A stretch of DNA of 64,000 bases from Ectobius pallidus (taxonomy: Eukaryota > Arthropoda > Insecta > Blattodea > Ectobiidae): assembly GCA_964059195.1 (NCBI GenBank), contig CAXKWD010000007.1:24439023-24503022 (forward strand). Direction: 5' to 3'. Positions 46,068 to 57,897 of the stretch are shown here, piece by piece. The notes beneath the pieces are model-generated. The model saw nothing but the letters and a program-made list of their open reading frames with translations. It searched no databases and was not told the origin of the DNA. Both the position numbers and the translations under genes were made by a program. Numbering within the stretch: position 1 is the stretch's first letter; every line of letters starts with the position of its first letter.

Positions 46068-46277
46068 GAAAGGTAGAGTCAAACTGAAATACGCAATGCC
46101 ATAGTCGGGATTTGAACCAGAATCTTCGGCTCTCCGTGCCGCTGCTCTACCATTGAGCTACCATGGCAACATGCCGGTACAACATTGATTTCTCCAACTG
46201 ACTCATATGTCCCGGGACATGTCCTGGTTCAAATCCCAGTTATGGCATTGAAATTTTCAGTCTGACTCTACCTTTCC
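46068..46277. repeat. Inverted pair of tRNA-like SINE ends
   Basis: Arms 46068-46122 and 46224-46277 are inverted copies ('aggtagagtca', 'gaaat...caatgccata', 'gggatttgaacca'), separated by about 100 bp. The left arm contains a full tRNA-like head on the minus strand; the right arm has only the T-arm part. The similarity continues past the tRNA part into a shared tail, so these are SINE-type sequences. Confidence 0.75.
46097..46168 (-). ncRNA. tRNA-like sequence (SINE head or tRNA pseudogene)
   Basis: 72 nt that can fold as a cloverleaf: a 7-bp acceptor stem (TGCCATG with TATGGCA, one wobble), a D arm 'gctcaatggtagagc', an anticodon arm with CGGC/GCCG and loop ACGGAGA (anticodon GGA), and T loop TTCAAAT. 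Position 33 is C rather than U and the T stem has a mismatch, so a working tRNA is doubtful. Sequence similarity beyond its 3' end to the inverted partner favours a SINE head. Confidence 0.5.
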
Positions 46278-46289
46278 AAAGATATTAAT

Positions 46290-47495
46290 GTTACTGATTC
46301 TAATCAGTAACATCAGCTTTAGAAACGGATTAGCTAGCTAAGCCAATTTTATTAAAAATAAGAATAGTGATTTAGAAAATATATTTTCAAAGCAGTGATA
46401 TGTATGAAAATCGTAGTAAAAGTATTAATATGTAATATGTATTAAAATATATTTGAGGTAACATTTCTCTTTGTAGTCCAACATACCAAGAGGTATTTTC
46501 TTTTCGGTATATCAAGAATCATGATAGAGGAAATAAGATAGACGTAAATGACATAGACAATGCAATCCGCGAATTCCTTGCAAGATTAGAAATATATATC
46601 ATCAGTAATATACCCCTTGGAAGTGGTTACAATTGTTTAAATGTGAAAGCAACTTACTACTGTAAGAAAAAAAGTCTGCGGAGGGTGAAATTGGATGAAA
46701 GAATACGAATATGCCATACTTACTGGGTCTGTATGCTTATATCGCGTAACTTTGTTCTTGCCGCCTTAAACAAATTCATCCTGTCCTCACGACACAAGGA
46801 AACGGCAGTCCCTAGATCAGTGGATGAAAGCTTCGTCCAGTGATGACGTTTGTGAAGGAAGTGCACGGCTAGTGCCTGTGTATGACATCAGGCAAGAGCG
46901 CTCCCCTACGGCAATACTAATGCCATCTCTCCCTCCCCCCCGTTCAATGGTGCCTACCATTTCACAAACTCCTCCCAGAAGTCTTGCCGCGTGAAAGAAG
47001 GGAAGACTGCAATGACGTCACAGAGCAACCTGCCCTAGACAGAGTGGTGGAAGCGTAAGTCGAGTACCATACAAACCCCGACAAATTAAATAGTTCGTCT
47101 CCATGAGGAGCCCTCAGGATCTCTAGTTCTGCAGAGTAGAGTAGGTCGGAGCTCAATGTCCACTTATGTGCAATCTTCGAGCTCTTGTTCATTCCCACTC
47201 GAGTGGCTTGTGTTCACGTTGGTGGAGATATTGAGATCATGATAAGGGGTTCAGTAGTGTCATGTAACTGCTAGTAAGGGGTTCAGTATCGCTCCCGCAA
47301 TTGAGAAATCTTGAAGGGTGCAAGCCAGAACTCAGGTAACCTATCCTGCTACTGGTTCTCATAGAGTAATTGGAATTAGTAACAACTAGAATTTTGTTAA
47401 GTTACGACATTCACCGCAATAAGTTATGATTTGCTAGACGAAAAGCTCAATTCCATCATGTCTCCTACATCTGATGAAAGCGTTTCGTTTCCTGT
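46290..47495. other. No gene seen; one short hairpin
   Basis: 'gttactgattctaatcagtaac' at about 46290-46311 is a small perfect hairpin. 46850-47170 is less AT-rich, but I recognise nothing in it. Confidence 0.4.
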
Positions 47496-47501
47496 TTGTT
47501 A

Positions 47502-48733
47502 TAGGGTCCGGATTTTTAGGTTTTTATAAACTATGTTTTAGTTTTTTAAACACATGTAAATAGTTTCATTTTAGTTTTTGGGCCTTTCCAGACGTTTCTT
47601 TTAGTTTTACTTTAGTAAGTAGGTATATAATGAACGCATTGAAAAATATATAATTCTCTCTCTTTCGTAGTTTTACCACTCACTTGTAGGGAACTTTATG
47701 CGGCCCGCGCCACCCGGGCCGCGACTTGTCAGGAGAGGAATGAACTGTGAATCAATACACAGACATATTGTTTTGACCAGACAAGGACATGGAGGGCCTC
47801 CCCGGATGAGTGATCAGCCCAATGCCGGGGCCCATCCGAGACAACACAAACACATAGGACGAGACACACAACACATACATTCACTCCGAACAAGGCGAGG
47901 ATGGGGATGAAGATGATAATGAAGGCCAGATGATATCCGGGGACCACAAGGGCCTAAAGTTACCTAACATTTGTCTCACAGGTGAGGGAAAAGCCCGGAA
48001 AAAACCTCACCTAGGTAACTTGTTCAGACCAGGAATCGAACCCGGGCCCACTGCCTGAGAGGAGAGAACGTATCCCCTGAGCAACGGCGGTGGACAAAAA
48101 TATACAATTAAATTATTAATTTTATTTTTTACTTAATTTTTCATGGCTCTGAATAAAAAATTAAAGGAATGCATTTTCCTAGTTTTACAATTGCCCCTAT
48201 CATTTCCAACTCATCACAAACTCAACAAGAATGCTTCTCAATAATTAGACTAATCGATCAACTTTTAGGATATTTTACTTTCGGCGTCTTTCTGAAAAAA
48301 AAACACTGAGAATAATCTGCAAGTGTAAGCTTCCTAAGAATGCCTTTAATTTGCTTCTGAAAAAACCAGGGATTTCGACTGACTTAACTATTTCTTTAGC
48401 CGGGCAATGGAATACAAAATGACAAAAAACAAAACGCAAGGCAATATTTTATCTTAAAAATTAATGTACTAGCCACAATGAGCAAGAGGCATATATTTAA
48501 AAAGTAATTTTATAAGAACAATAATAATTATATTAATTATTATTATTGTTATTTTATCACATTTTAATTGAAAAGCAGTTTCAGTTTTTTTTTTTTTTTT
48601 TTTAAGTTTTTAACGTCGTTTTTAGCCATTTTTAGCTTGTATGAGATTGGACTATGAAATGAATAATTATGTTACAACATCACATTTAGCTACCAAGGAA
48701 CACAATAGTTTAAACCCTAAGAATCCGGGCCTA
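47502..48733. mobile_element. Possible MITE with ~20-bp inverted ends, containing a SINE
   Basis: TAGGGTCCGGATTTTTAGG at 47502-47520 is mirrored at 48712-48733 (TAGGCCCGGATTCTTAGGG inverted). The hexamer GTTATA lies at both outer edges. The interior is AT-rich and non-coding apart from the SINE at 47696-48092. The termini resemble hAT-type ends, but I could not find an 8-bp target duplication. Confidence 0.5.
47696..48092 (-). mobile_element. tRNA-headed SINE (family 2), minus-strand copy
   Basis: Reverse complement of 9866-10250 along nearly its full length. It has a clearer tRNA head here ('ccgttgctcaggggatacg' as box A, 'cgggttcgattcc' as box B near 48032-48046, both on the minus strand). 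A GC-rich hairpin at the 3' end (47700-47720) matches the other copy. Confidence 0.85.
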
Positions 48734-48739
48734 GTTATA

Positions 48740-51385
48740 AGATCTTCTTGTAATTGCTGATATTGGAGATAACACTTAGAACAAATCACAGTACGATATG
48801 TTGGTATCTATCATAATATTAACCTATTTTGCTCGTGTCACATCACAAGTAATAGAATAAGAAGTTCCTATTTGAGTACTTCTATAACAGATATTTTAGT
48901 CCGATAGAAGCAGCAATGAGAAGGAGAATAAGACAATTGCACAAGCATGACAACACCGGAAGTTATATAATTCTTGCAGAAAGGAAGGAACAATAAAATT
49001 GATTTTATCCTTATTGTTCATATGACCACAGTACAGAAATATTTGAGTATTAAGGTACGATTATAATAAATTTCACGTTTTACTGCCTCGTAGGAAAGGA
49101 CGGTTCATTTGATTTGAACAACTATAAAAGAAAGGAATGACCATTATTTTTAAGAACAAATACCTCTTGCAATAATATTGGAAGAACTACTTTTGGGCTG
49201 CTATTTATCATTTCCATAGTCGTAATGTCCAGTTCAATGTGGGGGGGGGGCAGAGATACGAATTCCGGGACTTTGCATAACGCCTTCAGAACAGGGGCGC
49301 CGTATAGACTGAACGTTCTAAAAAAGAAACTCACATGCCTTTACGCTAATAAAAACATTTTAAAAAGAAATGTGGTAATGTTTTAATGGAGAAAAGTCAT
49401 AAGGGCATATTCGTTAGTAAATCTAACATATTTGTACCAGTAATTCCTGCAAATAGATTGACTATGCATTAAATCATATTGCCCAAATTAATTATATTAA
49501 GGTGGCTTCAGGGACATCTATATCATAGTTTGTATATGATGTAACACATATTGCGTGCAAACTATTACTTCGCCTTAATTAGGTTGTTTAGTGCATTTTG
49601 CGGCCAATGCTTTTTAGAAAACTAATTGTTTATATACAGAATTCGGAATACATTTTCATAGTGGTGTCCAGGCTTGTAAATTTTTCACACGTACAGCTTC
49701 ACTGCCTCACTACTTGGAGTCAGGCCCGACGAGAGGGAGGCGCCCCAGGGGGGGCCCGGCCGATCAGGTTTTATTTTTTACTTTCTAAATTTACTCTAAA
49801 ATAAAAGTGGTTATAAGTCAATAAATAGCTTAAGTTATGTTTTATGTGTTTATTTATCTGCATTGCCCTGTCGTATAACGGTGAGAGAGAATTTATCAGT
49901 TAATCTGAAACGGATTATTCTTGAAGAAAAATTGCTATTTATGAAAAGTAGAAGCAGAAATCCTTTCGGACTCAACAGTAGGCCTCACTTACGTTCGGCA
50001 TTTAAAATCATAATTTTCAAGAGATTAAACTGGTAAATACAGATAAAATTATTCCTAACTAGGACATTTTAATGTATTTTTCCATTTCGGCCGGTCATCA
50101 GTTAACCGATTTGTTCCAAAATCAATAGGAATCGCTTCATGGGCCTCATAAATGGTATACCAAGTTTTATGAAAATCCGATAAAGCGTATTTGAGTTATC
50201 GAGCTTACAGACACACGGACAGAAACTGGTATCACAATTACAGACACACGGACAGAAACTGTTATCACGATAGGAGAAATATGTTGAGAAAGTTGGCGAC
50301 TATATAGAAAAAGAAGTCCCTTCATGTGTGCATTTGTTTGTAATAGTACCTATTAAACTTTTTGTTAAAAAAAGAAAAATATTGTGCGTTACTTTTCGAT
50401 CCACCCTCGTATATTCCTATTATATTCCAAGGCAGAATAAGTAATATGTTTGTTTTACACTATATTATATATTTTTAATGTGGCATACAAATATTCCAAA
50501 TTTACATGAGGCTATATGATTTTAGGGGCAAGCGATAATTTAAACTACGTGCATTCTGCATTGCATGCACGTTCAATAGTTGAGTAATTTCATCGTTATG
50601 CCCATACTTCTAGACTGGCCAGACACTAAGATAACCTCTGCACACCGCCTTGTCCAAGTAAAATGTTTTCAGATCGATGCTAATAACACTAGGAGACATG
50701 CTACAGCGAAGTAGCTATATCCAGACATGGTCTATGTCGTGCTGTCCTCATAATTTATTAAGACCAGACGTATTTCCTGCAAAAGTGTCGCATATACCAT
50801 TTAAGGTTGACCTGTTGCCTAAGTTTGGTGAGATAATATAAATTAAATTAATAATTACTGTACGATACAAGATACTATTGCATTCTTTTTATCTTTGATT
50901 TTGTTTGATATGTTATTGCAAAAAGCTTTTAAGGTGCATCCTTGAAGGTAATTTTTATGTCGCACAAGAAAACTATAATAGTTACAGTTGCCAAGCATAA
51001 GAGTTTTACAATTATTCATTAACACTGTATAATTATAACAAGAGTTCGATTGATATATTGTGTATTTAAAATTATATTTCGGATACAATGAGGGAATTAT
51101 TAATAGCTACAAAGCCAATCCAAACAGAAAACTGAAGAAAATAGCATAAAATCACAGAACATGAATCTTTCTTTCGGGGTGCATGATTTTACGTCAGTTG
51201 ATTTTACGCCACCTATGGTGATTTTAAGGCAAACTATATGTAGGTTGATAACTTATCCAGACACATGATTTTATGCCACAATGGCTTAACACTCACATTT
51301 TTTGCCTTCCATATCTAGTTCCTGAAGATGTAAGCTTGTGTTTGATGTACAATATAAGAAGATAGAAAAAGCTAAAATAACGTAA
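48740..51385. other. Gene-free stretch with small repeats
   Basis: A T-run at 48580-48603 lies just before it. A G-run interrupts 49240-49250. A GC-rich patch 'gggaggcgccccaggggg' lies near 49735. 50095-50280 is one inverted unit of the tandem family at 56455-57190 ('gataaagcgtatttgagtta'), with two 'cagacacacggacagaaact' copies. No gene. Confidence 0.45.
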
Positions 51386-51391
51386 TTTTGT

Positions 51392-51660
51392 TATTACTTC
51401 GTGGACAACTATAATAATATTTTAATGAAACACATTCCCCCAGTTATTTGGGCAGCACAGTCAACGGCTACCATAAACACATCCAATGCATGCGAAACAT
51501 TTCACACAAAGTTCAATGCCCTCTTTTGTTCCCCACACCCTGACATATTAGTCAATGTAGTAAATACGCTCCAGACTGAAACTTAGTGAAAATTAATGGT
51601 ATAGATAGAAGATCCACCAAAGAAAACGAAAAAGGCGCTATTACAAGGTTAATAGATATG
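51392..51660 (+). pseudogene. MULE-type transposase C-terminal fragment
   Basis: About 65 residues read PPVIWAAQS...TNTSNACETFHTKFN...HPDILVNVVNTLQTET, then a TAG with a plausible continuation (VKINGIDRR). The block 'W-x(n)-TNNACE-S/T-FH-x-x-F/L-N ... HP-x-I' is typical of the C-terminal part of Mutator-like/FLYWCH transposases in insects. The catalytic DDE region is not present nearby. A dead remnant. Confidence 0.65.
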
Positions 51661-51734
51661 ATTCACTTGTCCGAAAATACCATCCTAGAATGATAACGTC
51701 AAAATGCTCGTATTTAAACAGGCCTTATACCCTC

Positions 51735-52271
51735 AGCAAACGGGGATGGCGTGTGGGGCCAGGTAGGTTCCTTCAACCGCAAGCACCCTCACATTTAAGC
51801 GCTGAGGATTAGGACCGACCGTAATTTCCGCCCCGTCAGTCATCTAGTCTACTTCAATCAATCAATCTTATATTTTTAAATATGTAATATTATCTTAAAT
51901 TTTTTAATAGGCTATATCAATTCTACACATAATTACAAGAAAATTGACACCAAACAATGTATAATTTACTTTAATAGGAACATTTCTAACAAATAATGAA
52001 GTAAGTCACTAAGACGACTCGTAAATGTTCCTATTAAAGTAAGTGTATATTGTTTGGTGTCATTTTTGTTGTAATTATGTGTAGAATTGATATATAACGA
52101 ACATTTTAAGACAAAATGACTTATTAAAAAATCTAAGATTGATTGATTGAAGTAGACTAGGTGACTCGTGGGGCGGAAATTTCGGTCGGTCCTAATCCCC
52201 TGCGCTTGTAAATGTGAGGGTGCTTGCGGGTGAAGGAACCTACCTGGCCCCACACGCCATCCCTGTTTGCT
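51735..52271. repeat. Palindrome, ~250-bp arms, with GATT/AATC runs
   Basis: Arms 51735-51985 and 52023-52271 are strong inverted copies ('gatggcgtgtggggccaggt', 'gtagactagg', 'ttgtttggtgtcaa'), separated by ~37 bp. Each arm includes (AATC)n/(GATT)n next to 'gaagtagacta', the same tail type as the LINE and SINE above. Possibly two SINE-like copies head to head or tail to tail; no tRNA promoter is seen. Confidence 0.85.
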
Positions 52272-52274
52272 AAA

Positions 52275-54702
52275 GGCATAGTTGGATTAGTGACATATGG
52301 AGAAATATGAAAAGAGGCTAATATTGTAACAATTACCTCACACATTAAGAAAGTTTGCGCGTGAATTCAAGTTACACCTTTCGTGTGCCACAAGTTGAAA
52401 AAAGTTGGGAAACGCTGGTTAAATGGATGAAAATTATGGTTGATTTGAAACCTGTTCCCCTGTAAATTTGTATGTTCCTCTTCTTCATTTCTATAAATAA
52501 TAAACATACGAAAGTTATAAATGCACAAAGAGAAGGAAGATTTTTAAAATTAAAGCCTTTATGCAGGGATAATATAATTTCTGCAAAGTGACGATCAATG
52601 TTCAAATTCATATAAATATGTTCGAAACTTATTCCAGGAATAAATTGTAAAATTTGAGAAATTCGTTAGCAAGGGCAGTATCGATTCATACGAGTCTATT
52701 TACTAGTTCTACAAACTCAGTGGTCATTGACAACAACAAAAAATGTTTGACACAAAGTAGGTTAATTTCGTTTGTTCGTTCATTTACTCGAAGTCCACGT
52801 TGAATGGAAATTCTCTTTGACTCTCATTCAGCCTTATACCATGTGCATAGCATAAGTTGTCAAGTTCAGGCACATATTTATTTCAACAGAAAATGGAATC
52901 ACAGCTGGGTTAAAAATAGTTTTATGTTACTGGCTCAGAAATTGAAGGTAACCAAACATCAGGAGCACTAAAGTTAAAAGAATTTATTAAACGTATAATT
53001 AAACATGAAATTAATAACAAAGCCCAATTACATTTTATATACTAAATGAGTTAGCTAAAGCAGTAACGAAGAAAACTCACAATGAGATAATGTTAAGGGT
53101 TTTAATCCAAGGGTCTAAATTTTGAGTTCTTGCTTGTTCACATTAATGCAGTTTCTTCCCATATCACCATTTTATGTAAGAGAATACAATAACAATGTTC
53201 CATAATCCTAAAGTATGTACCGGTACCGATACTCTGTACAAATGTTGGGTAGCCACTTTGAGTCTTATTTATTTTCTTTAATATTTCTGAAGTAAAATAT
53301 TAATTGGAAAAGCTTGACCACATTCTCCCACTGCACAGCTCGAAGTAATTCTGTATTGTCGTCTGATTCAAACAAAGTTCGGTTTCTTTAAACTGTCAGC
53401 TAAAAGTGGGAAGAGATTCCTGGATCTAGGGATGCTTAACATCGATCTCTTGCAGCAGTTGCTGTTCATTAATTGACAGGTGGAAGTGAAGAAGTGAAAT
53501 GTGTGAGCAGCAAATCTAGGGAGGGAAAGGCCGTTATAACGTGAACAACACTGTATATAGCTGCACCGGAAAAGTGATTACCTGAATGTTATACATACTA
53601 CCTTATTTCTATCTTAAACATCTCACCTCTGTTTCTTGGGTAATTGTATCATACACATGGAGTCTCTCCGTGTGCTGATCAGATTTTCTAGTCCCAATAA
53701 AGATGAGGTCAAAATATTAACAGAAAACACGAATTTAATATTTAAAATAATGTAAATGTCAATGTGCATTGCATATTAACCCAAATATGCAAAATACGAT
53801 GTCAAACTCTCAGGCAGGAAATTAAAGGTCCTACAAATAGACTGGAAGGCATCACAATGTCCTGGGTTTATTGTTCGTGCTCAGCAATGTTGTGCCGAAT
53901 GCTGAGTTTTACCCTCTCTCTGGGTGTAGGGACATTTATGCGACTCATGCTGCCTTATATAATGTTACAATCTATTTTCTTCAAAAAAATAACAGCTGAT
54001 TCAAGTATCTGGATGGATTATAGCAAGAAAAATTAAAAATAATTGCCCATACACTTCAACCTGTATACATCGATATACAAAAAATTATACATTTCATAAA
54101 CACTTATATAGATCAGATTAAGGACACTAATTACAATGAATTTGTAAAACACCGGAAATAATAATAAACGCAATAACAAACAAAATAAAACAAATAATAC
54201 TTATAGATAATAATTTTAGCTGAAAGGACAATTAGGCTATAACAATTTTTAATATAATTATAACTGGCTATATTAATATTAAGGTTTTCTATAATTTATT
54301 ATCTGCTTGTAGATTCTTCTAACACGACAGACCTTTATATAAATTCGAACCATAAAATAATAAATTGTGGACAGCATTATTTATTAACATCAGTTCCCTG
54401 AGGAAGGCCGTACAGAAAGCTTGACATCAGAAGTGTATTGGATTCGGTTTATTGCCTGCGGAACCATCATTACTAATCTGGGAAAGTCTCAAATCGCATG
54501 TTCCATTATTATTTATCTGTTATAATGAGTTTATATATCTAAAACTGTTTAAAGTAGCAATTTGTACACCGTGGTAAAATGTATTAATTTTTGAAGTGCG
54601 GTTATTCCATATGATTGATTAGAAACTAAAGTATTTCAGTTTTTGGTTAAGGCTTGCTTAAATAAAAAAAAAATAAACATTAACTTAGTCTTACACTTAG
54701 TA

Positions 54703-54750
<48 letters not shown>

Positions 54751-55910
54751 AGCTACATTTATTTTACTGTTACTAATTGTATTAACAATATAACAATTGC
54801 ACTGTAATGTGAACAATTTTATGTAACAGTACCCGCATTAACCAAAGTTTTATTACTTATCAGATATAAAAATATTCTCAGGTTTTCATTGTAGCAAACT
54901 AAAAGTAACAGTAACTTATTTAGTGCTAGAACCAAGGTAAAATGAAAGGTACCTTTTTCATTTTTCAGCGTGAAGAACTAAGTAACCGTTAGATATTTCA
55001 AACAATTTTATACGCGAGTGTTCGATTTAATTGGCATTTTATGGACAATAAACTGCAGAACATTAGATAAACAAAACCTTCATTCACTCAGTTTGCATTT
55101 TACTGCATTTCTAGCAATATAATGTGACAGTCGTAGAAACTTGCGCCAATGTCAGTGTCCATTAAGAACTGCTTTTAATGTTGATTTACTGTATTAAATC
55201 AGAAACATGAACTCAATTTCCTGTTTCCAGACAGCCCATCTATCACACATGTTATACTGACAACCTTTGAGTGACTTAATTACACCTAATCGCAAAAACC
55301 ATATTGGAATTTGGTATCCACTATTCGAAATCGATTGTTAATTACTGAAGTATGTTGAACCCGGAAATATTAATGCAGTAGCTTATATAACATTATTAAG
55401 CATTCCATGTTGTCCACATTGATATGACAACATAGTGAAGTTCTTAATTTGTATGAATAAATCTTTGACATCTGCAAGCTGGAATTGTGAAGTACAAATT
55501 TTGAAATTGTTTGTTTTTTAGAGAGTCGAAGGTAAAAGAAGAACTTTTAACGATAAATGATTATAATTTAAAATATAAAATTATGCCACTGCTGCCCGGT
55601 TTCTTTAAACTCGCGAAATACCGATGGGTAAATTATCCAATGGACAGAATGTACACAAGGATGAATTTTGTTGTATCTATAAACCAACAGCCTAAATTTG
55701 CAGTTGGATAATTTTTTTATGTTCATCCTTTATTTACATACTAACGGATTTCTATAAATCCCTAACTATAAAATATATATAAACTAAAATATGACATTTA
55801 ATTGTGAACTTATTCCTCTAACAAATTAGGGGAATATAAATCAAAACACTCTCATCACTCATGAATCAAAAGGAGTTTACAAATAACAGACTAGAGCTAT
55901 TTTTGGAGTC
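52275..55910. other. Gene-free stretch of about 3.6 kb
   Basis: AT-rich, with an (ATT)n microsatellite at about 54703-54749. Short open frames show no recognisable domain. Probably ordinary intergenic DNA. Confidence 0.5.
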
Positions 55911-55914
55911 CTTT

Positions 55915-56290
55915 GTTTGTTATACAGATTTACATCGTATTCACTAATCTGACGAACAATGGGATTTTTGCTGGTTTTAAGACGGTGTAAAATTTTCTTG
56001 TGATTTCCTTCAAAAGAGCATACAAGTACTCAACTTCTAAATCTTCGGGAATCTCTGATGTTTTTGTAAACCAGTCAGATCCGTGAACGATTCTCAAAGC
56101 TTTGATTTGGATAGCTTAACAGGTATGAGATGATTTTCTTTGATGTAAGTAAATGCTGGAGATGCATAAGTAATGACAGGAAGTATCATAGTTCTATAAA
56201 TCATTACATTTCTTTTCACCTTTTCACCTTGCTTGAGATTTTAACAGGGGGAAAAGTTTGACTGTCCTACCAATTGCTTTTCCTTACGTT
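55915..56290 (-). pseudogene. Jockey-like LINE ORF2 C-terminal fragment
   Basis: The minus strand reads, over two frames, AIGRTVKLFPLLKSQ, then YRTMILPVITYASPAF, then after a frameshift IKALRIVHGSDWFT and a charged tail. This is the end of a Jockey-clade reverse transcriptase and its thumb ('lYktmvlPvmtYAspaW' and 'LR.i...dWf'). The catalytic FADD region is missing. A separate family from the LINEs at 0.3-5.1 kb and 32.6 kb. Confidence 0.75.
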
Positions 56291-56454
56291 ATCCGTACAC
56301 ATTAATGGATAAATTATCCATGGGCAAGTTAATTCCAGAATAATATGAGGAAGGCTTTGCTTGGAGTTGTACCGTTTATTGAATTCAGAAGGCTTTGTTT
56401 CTCATAATTTACATTTATTAAGTGTCAGTATGGTACTTTATGAGATTGTGTGCG

Positions 56455-57190
56455 GGGACGAAAAATGTCTGTCCGTCCGTCCGTGTGCCTGTACGCGCCA
56501 TAACTCAAATACGCTTTTTCGGATTTTCATGAAACTTGGAGAACACATTTATAATGTCCATGGGAAGAACCCTATTGATATTGAACCAAATCGGTTCACC
56601 GGTACCGGAGTAATCCCAATTTAGTGCCTATTAGAAAGACGCCATAAATCAAACACGCTGTATCGGATTTCCATGAAACTTATTATACGCATTTATGACG
56701 TACATGAGAAATATCCTATTGAATTTGAACCTAATCTGTTGACCGGTACCGGAGTAAAACCCAATTTAGTGTCTATTTTAAAGGCGCAATAACTCAAATA
56801 CACTTTATCGGATTTTTATGAAACTTCGTATACGCATTTATAATGTCCATGGGAATACGTCTAATCGGTTAGACAGTACCGGAATAATGCCCAATTTAGT
56901 GCCTTTTATGTTAATATATAAGATGTCGCGATAACTCAAATATGCTTTATTGGATTTTCCTGAAACTTTGTATACCAATTTATAATGTACATGGGAAGAA
57001 GTCAACTTATATTGGACCAAATCAGTAGACCGGTACCGGAGTAATACCCAATTTAGTGTATATTTTAAAGACGCGGTAACTCAAATACGCTTACCGGATT
57101 TTTATGAAACTTCGTATACACATTTATAATATCCATGGGAAGACGTCTATTCATATTGGATGAAATCGGTTGACCTGTTTCGGAGTAATG
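56455..57190 (+). repeat. Five ~144-bp tandem repeats
   Basis: The block 'aactcaaatacgct' recurs near 56503, 56646, 56790, 56933 and 57078. Each unit contains 'ggatttt.atgaaactt', 'tttataatgtccatggga' and 'ggtaccggagtaa'. It is preceded by 'gtctgtccgtccgtccgtgt'. The same unit occurs once, inverted, at 50095-50235. Non-coding. Confidence 0.9.
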
Positions 57191-57199
57191 CTCAATTTA

Positions 57200-57895
57200 G
57201 TGCCTATTTTATAATGATATACGTATTCGAAAGAATTTATGAAATGCAAATCAGTTATCATGACAACATAGTCAATTGTTTTACTGTGATCTTATAAGGC
57301 TTTGCCAATTAAAATACAGTTAGCTATGACAAATAGCACTATTGCTTTACATGCGCTTATCCAACTAGACCGTTAAACTGACCCAGGTGGCCGAGATGGT
57401 AACGTCTTACATTACTGTAAACGCTGATCAGCAGGGCTAGGATTTCTATGTAGATACATATTTCTTTTTTTATTAGCCTACATACATTCCTAGGATTGCT
57501 GATGGGCATTATATACTTTTACAGAGTCATTCTATCCGGTTTTGATCAATGACTCTGTTCAGGAAGTGGGTTTCAAAGACAGAGCATCTTCCAAAAGATA
57601 AAATAATAAGCTTATAAAGAGTAATATTATGATTGAAAATTTTGACTTTTGCCGTAATTTAGGTGTCAACTAGAAGTCAGTATAACAAAGAAGCTAATTC
57701 ATAACACTAAAATAAAAGAACTTCCACATTCATCAACCTATTTCTTTATTTTAAGGTGTACAATTTTGATAGAAACTCAACAAAAATTGCAAACTGTTTG
57801 GATAAGAGCCTTTGTTGTTGGAACGGTATTTGGAAACTGAAGATTTGTCTAAATATTATTTTTCTTAAATTCTTATAGCAACTCCACCCTGCTAT
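57200..57895. other. No gene seen
   Basis: AT-rich spacer between two tandem arrays. Nothing is supported. Confidence 0.4.
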
Positions 57896-57897
57896 GT

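Noticed and set aside
57383..57440. tRNA-like SINE head ('ggtggccgagatggtaacg')
   Set aside because: A weak box A only; no box B at the right spacing and no body or tail found.
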